A model generated the notes under the pieces. That model was not told where the DNA came from. It made no database searches and saw only the letters and a list, made by a program, of their open reading frames with translations. Below, one piece after another: positions 45,421 through 53,866 of a stretch of 64,000 bases of DNA. The stretch is taken from positions 868,001-932,000 of the forward strand of contig CAVXVR010000003.1 in assembly GCA_963765285.1 (NCBI GenBank), read 5' to 3'. The translations under genes and the position numbers were made by a program. The DNA is from CAVWZH01 sp963765285 (GTDB lineage Bacteria; Acidobacteriota; Terriglobia; Terriglobales; Acidobacteriaceae). The number at the start of each line of letters is the position of its first letter. Position 1 is the stretch's first letter.

Positions 45421-47061
45421 ATGAAATTCTGCATCTTCGTTTTGCTCACCCTTCTGATCTGTGGAGCGGTTTCAGCGCAAGAACATTCCGCCATGCCGCA
45501 GCCCAAACCTGCCACTTTGATGACCGGCCTGGGCGATCTTCATCATCCCGTTTCAACTACTAATGCCCAGGCACAGCAGTTCTTCGATCAGGGACTGCGC
45601 TTGATCTATGCCTTCAATCATGACGAGGCAGCGCGCTCGTTCACCCGCGCTACTGAACTCGACCCCAAGCTGGCCATCGCGTACTGGGGCATTGCCGAGG
45701 CGGTCGGTCCGAATTACAACGACCCCGCCAGCGACGACCGTTTCAAGGAGGCACATGCGGCCATCCAGAAGGCGGTCGATCTGTCGGCGAATGCCTCGCC
45801 CAGCGAGAAGGCCTATATCCAGGCCATGGCGCTGCGCTTCCCCGCCGAACCCAATCCCGACCGGCGCAAGTCTGCGGAGGCCTATCACGAGGCCATGCGC
45901 GAAGTGGTCAAGCAATATCCCGATGACCTCGACGCCGCCACGCTCTTTGCCGAGTCCGGTATGAACCTGCACCCCTGGGGCCTGTGGCATCCCGATGGCA
46001 CGCCGGCAGCCGGCACGGAAGAGATCGTAGCCACGCTGGAATCGGTGATCCGGCGTGATCCCAACCACCTGGGTGCGGTTCACTATTACATTCACGCCGT
46101 GGAATCTTCGCCGAATCCGGAGCGGGCTTTGGCAGGCGCAAACCGGCTAGCCTCGCTGGCCCCAGCGGCTGGGCACATCGTCCACATGCCCGCGCATGTC
46201 TATATCCGCACCGGCGACTACGAAGCCGCGGTCAAGACCAACGAAAAGGCTGCCGACGCCGACCGCGCCTACATCAAGTCCAGCGGGGTGATGGGCATTT
46301 ATCCGATGATGTACTACAGCCATAACCTGCACTTCATCGCCATGTGCTCCGCGATGAACGGCAACTACGCGGAGGCCAAACAGAATGCGGACATGCTGGC
46401 CGCGCATGTCGGCCCAGCGGTGAAAGATCTGCCGCCACTCGAAGCCTTCATGACCGTCCCGATGGCGGTGGAGATTCGTTTCCATCGATGGGACGCCATT
46501 CTGAAGATGCCTCAGCCCGATCCCAACATGAAGACCGCGACCATGTTCTGGCACTTTGGTCGGGGCATGGCGCTGGCCAGCACGGGCAAAGTGAGTCAAG
46601 CCGAAGCAGAATATAAAATCGTCTCCGACGCCGAGGCTGCAACCCCGCCTGATGTGGTCTTTGCTATGCCGTTCAACAACAAAGCGAAAGACATTATGAC
46701 GATCGCCAAGGATGTGCTGGGCGCCAAGATCGCCGTCGCCAACAAAGACAACGCCAAGGCAATTTCGATGCTCACCGAGGCTGTCGCCGTACAGGATTCG
46801 CTGAAATACGGCGAGCCCCCTGACTGGTTCTTCCCGGTGCGCGAGTCTTTGGGTGCGGTGCTCTTGATGAATGGCGATGCGGCCGGAGCCGAGAAAGTCT
46901 TCCGCGCCGACCTCGACCGTAACCCGCGCAATCCGCGCTCGCTCTTCGGCCTGCGCGAAGCGCTCAAGGCGCAAGGCAAAGATTACGACGCCGGATTCGT
47001 CCAGAAACAGTTCGAGGCGTCGTGGAAAGGCGAAGCCTTGAAGATGGAGGACCTGGCGTAA
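45421..47061 (+). CDS. Secreted tetratricopeptide repeat protein
   Basis: 546 residues from the ATG at 45421, set by CAGGAGAG 8-10 bases upstream. Signal peptide FCIFVLLTLLICGAVSAQ, then a TPR solenoid (FFDQGLRLIYAFNHDEAARSFTRATELDPKLAIAYWGIAEA; HFGRGMALASTGKVSQAEAEYKI; NGDAAGAEKVFRADLDRNPRNPRSLFGLREAL). Long solenoids of this sort, often named for a conserved Trp/Tyr pattern, occur widely in Acidobacteriota without a known job. Confidence 0.88.
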   Translation: MKFCIFVLLTLLICGAVSAQEHSAMPQPKPATLMTGLGDLHHPVSTTNAQAQQFFDQGLRLIYAFNHDEAARSFTRATELDPKLAIAYWGIAEAVGPNYNDPASDDRFKEAHAAIQKAVDLSANASPSEKAYIQAMALRFPAEPNPDRRKSAEAYHEAMREVVKQYPDDLDAATLFAESGMNLHPWGLWHPDGTPAAGTEEIVATLESVIRRDPNHLGAVHYYIHAVESSPNPERALAGANRLASLAPAAGHIVHMPAHVYIRTGDYEAAVKTNEKAADADRAYIKSSGVMGIYPMMYYSHNLHFIAMCSAMNGNYAEAKQNADMLAAHVGPAVKDLPPLEAFMTVPMAVEIRFHRWDAILKMPQPDPNMKTATMFWHFGRGMALASTGKVSQAEAEYKIVSDAEAATPPDVVFAMPFNNKAKDIMTIAKDVLGAKIAVANKDNAKAISMLTEAVAVQDSLKYGEPPDWFFPVRESLGAVLLMNGDAAGAEKVFRADLDRNPRNPRSLFGLREALKAQGKDYDAGFVQKQFEASWKGEALKMEDLA

Positions 47062-47077
47062 GCAACGCGGCAAACGT

Positions 47078-47100
47078 GGGGACAGCCGCCTCGGCTGTCC
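47078..47100. repeat. 23-base repeat, copy 2 (GGGGACAGCCG..CGGCTGTCC)
   Basis: Identical over 23 bases to 7297-7319. It lies 33 bases before the ligA ATG. Confidence 0.85.
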
Positions 47101-47132
47101 CTACGCGATCCCGTTTTATAATCTTGTTCGTC

Positions 47133-49151
47133 ATGCCCGGCGCACGCGACCCCGAAAAGAAAATCGACGCCCTCCGCGACAAAATCCGCCACCACGAATA
47201 CCGCTACTACGTGCTCGACGATCCGGAAATCTCAGACGCCGAGTTCGATCAGCTCATGATCGCGCTGAAAAAGCTCGAGGCCGAGCATCCTGAACTGATC
47301 ACCCCCGATTCGCCAACGCAGCGCGTGGGCGGCAAACCGCGCGAGGGTTTCGTCAAAGCGCAGCATTCTTCCCCCATGTTGTCGCTGGACAATACCTACA
47401 GCGAAGACGAACTCCGCAACTGGGAACGGCGAGTGCATGAGTTGAGCGGGCGCAAAGATCTGGAATATGTCTGCGAATTGAAACTGGATGGCATGTCGCT
47501 CGCCCTGCGCTATGAAGACGGTAAGCTCATTCGCGGCATCACGCGCGGTGACGGCACCACCGGCGAAGACGTTACCCTCAACGTCCGCACCGTCCGCTCC
47601 GTTCCGCTTTCCATCCCGAAAGACCGGCTGAAGAAAGCCGGCATTCCGCTGACCTTCGAAGTGCGGGGCGAAATGCTTATGCCCATTGCCGCCTTCAAGA
47701 AAATGAACGAAGAACGCGAACGCCAGGGGTTGTCCGTTTTCGCCAATCCGCGCAATGCCACGGCCGGCACGGTCCGCCAGCTTGAGCCGTCAATCACGGC
47801 ATCGCGCCGGCTCGACTACTTCACCTACATGCTGCTGGTAAACGGCCGCACGTATTTCGACCGTCATTGGGAAACTCTCAACGCCCTCGACGCCGCGGGC
47901 TTCAAAGTCAACCGCACCCGCAAGCTGGTAAAAACGTTCGACGAGATTTGGACGTTCATCGAGCAGGAAGAACCCAAGCGCGAAGGCCTACCCTACGAGA
48001 TCGATGGCATCGTCATCAAAGTCGATCGCACGGCGTTGCAAGATGAACTTGGGTACACGGGAAAAGCCCCGCGCTGGGCGATTGCCTACAAATATGCCGC
48101 CCGTTCCGGCATCACACAGGTCGAAGACATCATCGTGCAAGTCGGCCGTACCGGCAAACTCACGCCAGTGGCGGTTTTGAAGCCGGTCCCCATCGGTGGC
48201 ACCACCGTCAGCCGCGCCACGCTGCACAACATGGACGAAATCGAGCGCCTCGGAGTAAAGATCGGCGATTGGGTGGAAGTCGAGCGCGGCGGCGACGTGA
48301 TCCCCAAAGTTTCACGGGTCGTCGAAGACAAAGATCACCCGCGCGGGCACAAATCCTTCCACATGCCAGAGAAGTGTCCGGTGTGCGGCACGAAAGTCGT
48401 GCGCAGCGAGGGCGAAGTCGATTACCGCTGCGTCAACGCCAACTGCCCCGCCAAACTTCGCGAGACGATTCTCCATTTCGCTTCGCGCGGCATCATGAAC
48501 ATCGATGGCATGGGCGACGCGCTCGTCACTCAGCTCACCGATCGGGGCTTGGTGAAAAACGTCGCCGACATTTACAAACTCACCAAAGCCGATCTTCTCA
48601 GCCTGGACCGTTTTGCCGACAAGTCAGCTCAGAACATTCTCGACGAGATTGAAGCCTCGAAAAAACTCCCTCTTGAACGCGTGATCTATGGGCTGGGCGT
48701 CCGCTTCGTTGGCGAGCGCACCGCCCAGTTTCTGGCCGAGCATTTCGGATCGATGGACGCGTTGATGAAGGCGAACGAAGAAGAGTTGTTGGAGGTTGAA
48801 GAAGTCGGTCCGCGTATCGCGCAAAGCATCTCGGAATTCTTCCATGAACCCAAAAACCGCACTCTGATAAAACAACTGCAGGAGCTGGGCTTGCGCTTGA
48901 CCGGTACAAAAAAAGAACGCGGCACAAAATTAGCCGGCAAAACCTTTGTGCTCACCGGCACCCTGACCCACTACTCCCGCGACGAAGCCAAGAAGCTGAT
49001 CGAGGACGCCGGCGGCCGCGTCTCAGGATCGGTCAGCAAGAAAACAGACTACGTGGTGGCAGGCGAAGACGCCGGCTCGAAGCTGGACAAAGCGAAAGAG
49101 CTGGGCATGCAGGTGATTGGAGAGGATGAGATGAAAAAGCTGCTTGGTTGA
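47133..49151 (+). CDS. ligA: NAD-dependent DNA ligase
   Basis: 672 residues. Domain Ia is followed by the adenylation domain with the active-site KLDG lysine in YVCELKLDGMSLALR. An OB fold is next, then four zinc-binding cysteines (CPVCG and CVNANC), helix-hairpin-helix motifs (GLGVRFVGERTAQ, VEEVGPRIA) and a BRCT domain (GKTFVLTGTLTHYSRDEAKKLIEDAGGRVSGSVSKKTD). The ATG at 47133 is selected since earlier codons lack family sequence. It seals nicks in replication and repair. Confidence 0.97.
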   Translation: MPGARDPEKKIDALRDKIRHHEYRYYVLDDPEISDAEFDQLMIALKKLEAEHPELITPDSPTQRVGGKPREGFVKAQHSSPMLSLDNTYSEDELRNWERRVHELSGRKDLEYVCELKLDGMSLALRYEDGKLIRGITRGDGTTGEDVTLNVRTVRSVPLSIPKDRLKKAGIPLTFEVRGEMLMPIAAFKKMNEERERQGLSVFANPRNATAGTVRQLEPSITASRRLDYFTYMLLVNGRTYFDRHWETLNALDAAGFKVNRTRKLVKTFDEIWTFIEQEEPKREGLPYEIDGIVIKVDRTALQDELGYTGKAPRWAIAYKYAARSGITQVEDIIVQVGRTGKLTPVAVLKPVPIGGTTVSRATLHNMDEIERLGVKIGDWVEVERGGDVIPKVSRVVEDKDHPRGHKSFHMPEKCPVCGTKVVRSEGEVDYRCVNANCPAKLRETILHFASRGIMNIDGMGDALVTQLTDRGLVKNVADIYKLTKADLLSLDRFADKSAQNILDEIEASKKLPLERVIYGLGVRFVGERTAQFLAEHFGSMDALMKANEEELLEVEEVGPRIAQSISEFFHEPKNRTLIKQLQELGLRLTGTKKERGTKLAGKTFVLTGTLTHYSRDEAKKLIEDAGGRVSGSVSKKTDYVVAGEDAGSKLDKAKELGMQVIGEDEMKKLLG

Positions 49152-49192
49152 GGGTGCTGCGGCGAAGCCCCGTAACGGCGCTTTTCGGAGGG

Positions 49193-49210
49193 GCGGACGC
49201 CCTCGTCCGC
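49193..49210. repeat. GCGGACG-CCCT-CGTCCGC palindrome after ligA
   Basis: Perfect 7-bp stem in the ligA-HIT spacer. Same core as the der insert at 21338-21357. Confidence 0.8.
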
Positions 49211-49330
49211 TCACCCCTGCGAGCTAAAGCACGCACCCTGGACGAGGCGTCCGGGACCACATAAACCTGGGGCAGGATGGGTATTTTGATTTGAGAATCG
49301 AGCCGTCTTAGTGATCTACTCCCTCGGGCG

Positions 49331-49858
49331 TCAGAAATCCTCATTTGGTTCCATCCAAGCGCTGACACTGGCAACCTTCTTCCCCAACACCTCCCGCATC
49401 CTCTTCCAGCTCATCTCCAGCGTCTCCGGCAAAATCCTCGTCTCCCCCACCACCGAAACAAAATTCGCATCCGCCACCCACCGCGGCAACACGTGCATAT
49501 GAATATGCCCCGCCACCCCTGCCCCCGCCGCCTTACCGATGTTCATTCCCAGGTTGATTCCGTCCGGGCTATAAAGCTGCCGCAGCACGTGCTCCATCCG
49601 CTGCGACAGTTCCATCATCTCTCTTGCCGCGTCCGCCGGCAGCTTCTGCAGTTCATCCAAATGCGCAAACGGAACCACCATCACGTGCCCCGGCGTGTAG
49701 GGAAACGCATTGAGCACGATGTAGCAGTGCTGGCCGCGATATACGATCAACGCTTTCTCGTCGTCTCCCAACTTCGGCAAATCGCAGAATATGCACTCTT
49801 GAGTCTTCTGCGCTGTGGTGACGTAGGCGTACCGCCAGGGCGTCCAGATATAGTCCAT
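49331..49858 (-). CDS. HIT family protein
   Basis: 175 residues from the ATG at 49858. The HIT triad is GHIHMHVLP, and CIFC near the N-terminus resembles the zinc-binding cysteines of some HIT proteins. It starts with MDYIWTPWRYAYV, a hallmark of bacterial AP4A-phosphorylase-like/HIT proteins that hydrolyse nucleotide phosphoramidates or dinucleoside polyphosphates. The open frame goes 23 codons further upstream but without family sequence. It is convergent with ligA. Confidence 0.92.
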   Translation of the reverse strand: MDYIWTPWRYAYVTTAQKTQECIFCDLPKLGDDEKALIVYRGQHCYIVLNAFPYTPGHVMVVPFAHLDELQKLPADAAREMMELSQRMEHVLRQLYSPDGINLGMNIGKAAGAGVAGHIHMHVLPRWVADANFVSVVGETRILPETLEMSWKRMREVLGKKVASVSAWMEPNEDF

Positions 49859-50199
49859 GGCAGGGCAGAGTAGCAGATACGGCACCGGCCTGCAGCGCCA
49901 AACACTTCCGCTTGACCTCGCCGGCAATCTCTATGTGAACTCCATGTGAATGAGGGGGTTGGAGCGCGTCGAAATGCCCCAACTTGGTGTTTGACACTGT
50001 TCGGAAGCGGTTGCTATAGTCGGAGAGTTCCCTTTGGACGCGGGTTTGCTTTTTTAAAACGTCCGACCGCTGGGATTGTCCAAGTCCGTCCGCCAGGGCG
50101 GGCTCAACACAACCGAATGACTCACACCAGCCGTCCGCTGAGCAGCCCCGCATCCTTCCCGCACACGCGTGCGAGACAAACCGCAGAGAGGCCATAATC
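49859..50199. other. HIT/rpsA divergent intergenic region and rpsA leader
   Basis: 341 bases. A strong promoter lies at 49991-50020, so rpsA would have a leader of about 170 bases. In it are a GGACG/CGTCC hairpin around a T-rich loop (50036-50066) and GC-rich short repeats. No coding region was recognised. Confidence 0.6.
49991..50020 (+). promoter_or_regulatory. Strong sigma-70-type promoter for rpsA
   Basis: Perfect TTGACA (49991-49996), an 18-base spacer, then TATAGT (50015-50020). Start expected near 50027, leaving a long leader that could carry autoregulation by S1, as in other bacteria; this last point is inference. Confidence 0.7.
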
Positions 50200-52057
50200 T
50201 TGTTCGACGACAGCACCGCTCACAACCTGGATTCCGCGACATCAACTTCCGTCGCCGAGCAACCCGTACCATCTTCCTCCAGCATTCCGCAGGAAGACGC
50301 CCACGCCGAGCCCGCCCAACTCGTGGCCCAACCAGAGACCAAACAAGAAACCGCGCAAGACGAGAAATCAGCCAGCCCTGAAGACTTTGCCACCGCCCTC
50401 GAGACTTTCACCACCGAAAGCGAAGAAGCCGTCAGCGAAGATCATGTGCTGAAGGGGACGGTCCTGAAGCTCACCCCAACCCATGTGGTTGTGGATATTG
50501 GCGCCAAGTCAGAAGGCATGCTGCCGCTCTCCGAAGTGCTCGATCATGAGGGCAAGCCCAGGTTCCAGCCCGGTGACGAAATTGACGTCATGCGCGACAA
50601 GGGCGAAGCCGAAGAAGGCTACATCCGGCTCTCTCATCAGAAAGCGCAGCGGTTGCGGGCATGGGACGACATCGAAAAGGCATACAACGAGAAAAAGCCC
50701 ATTCGCGGGCAGGTGGTCGAGCGCATCAAGGGCGGCCTGACCATAGACATTAACGGCGCAAAAGCGTTTTTGCCCGGCTCTCAGGCCGATTTGCGGCCGG
50801 TGCGCAATCTCGACGCCCTCAAAGGCCAGACCCTCGAGGTTGCCGTAATCAAGCTGAACAAAAAGCGCGGCAACATCGTGGTCTCGCGCAAGCAGCTTCT
50901 CGAAGAGGAGCAGTCGGAAAAGAAAGGCAAGACGCTCGAGCATCTGGAAGAAGGCGGCGTTCTGACCGGAGTGGTCAAGAACCTCACCGAGTACGGCGCA
51001 TTCGTCGATCTGGGAGGCATTGACGGTCTGCTCCACATCACCGACATGTCCTGGGGACGCCTCACCCATCCCAAAGACCTGGTCAATGTCGGCGACCAGA
51101 TTCAGGTAAAAGTCCTCAAGTTCGACAAAGACAAGCAACGCGTCTCTCTGGGATTCAAGCAGCTCACCCCCGACCCGTGGCTCGACGCGACTCATCGCTA
51201 TCCCGTGGGTGCGCATGTCAGCGGACGCGTCATCAGCGTCACCGACTACGGAGCCTTCGTGGAACTCGAACAAGGCATCGAGGGTCTGGTCCACGTCAGC
51301 GAGATGACCTGGTCCAAGCGCATGAAGCACCCGTCCAAACTGGTGAATGTAGGAGATCAGGTGGACTGCGTTGTCCTAAGCGTGAACCCAACCGAGCGCC
51401 GCATCTCGCTCGGCATGCGGCAACTGGCCACGAATCCCTGGGACGCTCTGCACGACAAATATCCCGTAGGAGCGACCGTCGAAGGCCGCGTGCGCAACCT
51501 CACCGACTTCGGCGCATTCATCGAGATTGAAGACGGCATCGACGGCCTGGTCCACGTGAGCAACTTAAGCTGGACCAAGCGGGTGAAGCATCCTTCAGAA
51601 GTCTCTGAAGAAAGGCGACCGCGTCAAAGCAGTCGTCCTGGCCATCGAACCCGACAAGCGCCGCCTTTCACTGGGCGTAAAGCAACTTCAACCCGATGTC
51701 TGGGAAACGTTCTTCGAACAGCACCACGTGGGAGACGTCCTGCACGGCAAAGTGCTCCGCGTAGCCAGCTTCGGCGCATTCGTAGAAATCGCCGAAGGCA
51801 TCGAGGGGCTCTGCCACAACTCCGAAGCCGTCGATGGAAATGGGCAGCCGATTCAGCTCGAACCCGGCCTCGAGCACGACTTCAAAATCATCAAGATGAA
51901 TCCCGAAGAAAAGAAAGTCGGGTTAAGCATCAAGGCGGTAGGCGAAGAAGCCTCACGTTCCGAAGTAGAAGCCTACAAACAGCCAGTGTCCAGCACCGGC
52001 GGCTCCACCATCGGAGACCTCATCACCTGGAAGCGCGCCGGCGGCGAAAACAATTGA
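50200..52057 (+). CDS. rpsA: 30S ribosomal protein S1, with one frameshift
   Basis: Six S1 (OB-fold) domains can be read: about 84-150 (VLKGTVLKLTPTHVVVDIG), a diverged second one, then four regular ones opening VLTGVVKNLTEYGAFVDLGGIDGLLH, VSGRVISVTDYGAFVEL, VEGRVRNLTDFGAFIEI and LHGKVLRVASFGAFVEI. S1 binds mRNA and helps initiation on weakly structured leaders. The start is a TTG at 50200. One extra base at 51601-51605 breaks the fifth domain after HPSEV; the frame then continues LKKGDRVKAVVLAIEPDKRR to TGA at 52055. The uncorrected frame would read on into intergenic repeats. Confidence 0.93.
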
Positions 52058-52120
52058 TCGTGTGGCACGGGGCGAGTGGCCCAGCCCTGCTTTTCTCAGC
52101 GCTACCACGAATGAGGGTGC

Positions 52121-52149
52121 CCCATCCTTGCGTTCTTTGCAAGGGTGGG
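52121..52149. repeat. REP-like hairpin 1
   Basis: CCCATCCTTGC-N7-GCAAGGGTGGG, 7-nt loop, about 65 bases after the rpsA stop. Consensus with copies 2 and 3 is CCCAyCCTTTsGC-N7-GCAAAGGrTGGG. Confidence 0.8.
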
Positions 52150-52244
52150 AATACCGAATGCAATCCGCTTGAGAGTTTGACTTTCCCCCACCCGCATGAA
52201 ATCTGCCGGCATCCTGGTTGCTTAACACTTCAGTCGCACAATAT

Positions 52245-52277
52245 CCCACCCTTTCGCAAACCCCGCGAAAGGATGGG
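52245..52277. repeat. REP-like hairpin 2
   Basis: CCCACCCTTTCGC-N7-GCGAAAGGATGGG, loop of seven bases (AAACCCC). It sits just beside the RAYT remnant. Confidence 0.85.
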
Positions 52278-52291
52278 CCACCCCGCCGCCG

Positions 52292-52435
52292 GCGGACTTG
52301 CTCCAGCAGGTGCAGGAACAGATCGCGGCGCTCGGGTCGAGCCAGCCATGGCTGCCGATGATAACAACTGCAGTTGATGAAATGAAGCTGTCGCGCCCCG
52401 TAATAGCGTTTGGGGTGATCCGCCAATCCCCGCAC
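52292..52435 (-). pseudogene. REP-associated tyrosine transposase (RAYT), N-terminal remnant
   Basis: About 48 codons (minus strand) match the start of RAYT/Y1 transposases: PKRYYGARQLHFINCSCYHRQPW then RRDLFLHLLEQVRRR. The catalytic HUH motif (normally in MPEHVHLL further on) and the tyrosine are absent, because the text then runs into REP hairpin sequence. RAYT enzymes cut and mobilise REP hairpins. The remnant is flanked by three hairpins with 7-nt loops, as expected of a decayed REP element. Identification rests on the motif and context only. Confidence 0.72.
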
Positions 52436-52481
52436 TCTAGCACCCCGCCCGCCGGAAGGATGTGATGAGTGAACTGTGGCC

Positions 52482-52510
52482 CCCACCTTTGCAAAAACCG
52501 CAAAGGTGGG
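52482..52510. repeat. REP-like hairpin 3 (perfect stem)
   Basis: CCCACCTTTGC-N7-GCAAAGGTGGG, an 11-bp perfect stem with loop AAAAACC, and GGCC outside both ends. Confidence 0.88.
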
Positions 52511-52532
52511 CCACCCGCCCGCCCGAAGCGTG

Positions 52533-52575
52533 GGGCAGCCTCAATTGGGGTGACGTAAAGGTGGGCCAGCCCCCT
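52533..52575. repeat. TGGGGCAGCCTCA..GGTGGGCCAGCCCC repeat, copy A
   Basis: Shares its arms TGGGGCAGCCTCA and AGGTGGGCCAGCCCC with 55510-55550; the inner bases differ. Confidence 0.8.
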
Positions 52576-52612
52576 ATTCGGGTCCGGTGCGAATTATTTC
52601 TGGATGAGGGAG

Positions 52613-53866
52613 TCAGAAAAGATAAATCAAGTTTATCGCTGAGGTGAACTGCTGTTTTCGCGTGGGATTCCCGCCTTCGAGGAACACATTCTTGTTCGAG
52701 AGGTCAAGACGCACCTCGCCCCGCACTGCAAACTTTCCGTTCGCCTTTCGGAAATGAGAGTTCAGCCGGGAGAATTTGACGTTCATATCGTATTCGGGAG
52801 TGAAGGTGAATTCGTGCAAGGTTTGATCGGCACCGGTGCGTGTCCCTCCGCCGTCGTTGAAAGCCTCGCCGCGGAAGGCGAGCGAGAACTTGGACGTAAG
52901 ACCGTACGTCGCATATCCAGCCAGCCCTTTCCATAGCGCGTCGTGGCCGACCGCGACACCATTCTCTTCGTGACCATACAGCCCGTCACTGCCCAAGGTG
53001 AGCTTGGCGACCGGCTTCCAGGTCGCGACCAATTCGTAGACGCTGCGCTGGTCGTGACTATCCTGCCGCCGCTCTGGCCCGTGGATGAAGTTGAAAGAAA
53101 CGCTGGTCGTTCTGGTTGGGGTCAGCGCCAGTTGCGTTCCAACCGTGTAGGCATGGTTGAGTCTCTGAACATCATCCCACCCGTTCGTCAGTGAAACCAT
53201 TCCCGTAATCTTCCGGCTGAAAGCATAGGTCGTGCGCAGCCCGGTGTGGGTAAACGGGATGCCATACCCGAAGATGAAGCTGCGGCTGAAATTGTCGTTA
53301 TATCCGTCGTACCCGCCAATCACTTCGTATCCCATGTGGGTTGTGAACTTTCCCAGGTCAAAGCGCAGACCTTTCCCTACAGGTGCGATGTAGCTGAGGA
53401 AGAATTGGGGAATATCCACGTGGTGGGCAATTCCGGTATGCGTGTCGCGAAACAGTCCGTAGGCAGCGGTAACTTCGGGAACGCCCGAACCTGCGATCAC
53501 ATCGAAGCGGAAGCCAAATTGTCTGGGCTCGCCGATTGCTCGTTGAATCGCGAGTTGCGCGACATCCAATTGGGGATCGTCATTATTGAAGTCGAAAACC
53601 CGGAACTGGTTTATGCGAGGGCTGGGATCATTGTTGTTGTAGGTGTCGGAGAGAGACAAGAAGCCGTCTGTGGAGATTCCCCTCCACCAGGGTTGGTTTT
53701 CCCTGGCGCCACCAGCCGGATCCGCGGCCGGAGCCGGAACCGGAGCACTGGCCTGTGCACGTCCTGGCAGGGATGACGTTACGATCACCCCTGCCAGCAT
53801 CACTCCTGCCGTGACCAGTGTCCCCAGGGACCGGCATGGTCCTCGCCAAAGTCCCTTCCTGATCAT
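52613..53866 (-). CDS. OmpL-like beta-barrel porin coupled to amt
   Basis: 417 residues with a signal segment (GTLVTAGVMLAGVIVTSSLPGRAQ), an Ala/Pro linker, and a barrel with repeated aromatic strands ending in INLIYLF (C-terminal Phe). It matches the putative beta-barrel porin-2 (OmpL-like) class. Its ATG overlaps the corrected amt stop as ATGA, so it is translated with Amt. That fits a pore for ammonium or related solutes reaching the Amt channel, but the substrate is inference. Confidence 0.82.
   Translation of the reverse strand: MIRKGLWRGPCRSLGTLVTAGVMLAGVIVTSSLPGRAQASAPVPAPAADPAGGARENQPWWRGISTDGFLSLSDTYNNNDPSPRINQFRVFDFNNDDPQLDVAQLAIQRAIGEPRQFGFRFDVIAGSGVPEVTAAYGLFRDTHTGIAHHVDIPQFFLSYIAPVGKGLRFDLGKFTTHMGYEVIGGYDGYNDNFSRSFIFGYGIPFTHTGLRTTYAFSRKITGMVSLTNGWDDVQRLNHAYTVGTQLALTPTRTTSVSFNFIHGPERRQDSHDQRSVYELVATWKPVAKLTLGSDGLYGHEENGVAVGHDALWKGLAGYATYGLTSKFSLAFRGEAFNDGGGTRTGADQTLHEFTFTPEYDMNVKFSRLNSHFRKANGKFAVRGEVRLDLSNKNVFLEGGNPTRKQQFTSAINLIYLF

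Noticed and set aside
51606..52377. Uncorrected rpsA tail (Arg-rich) as a real extension
   Set aside because: The +1 frame contains the true fifth and sixth S1 domains; the tail is off-frame and runs into REP repeats.
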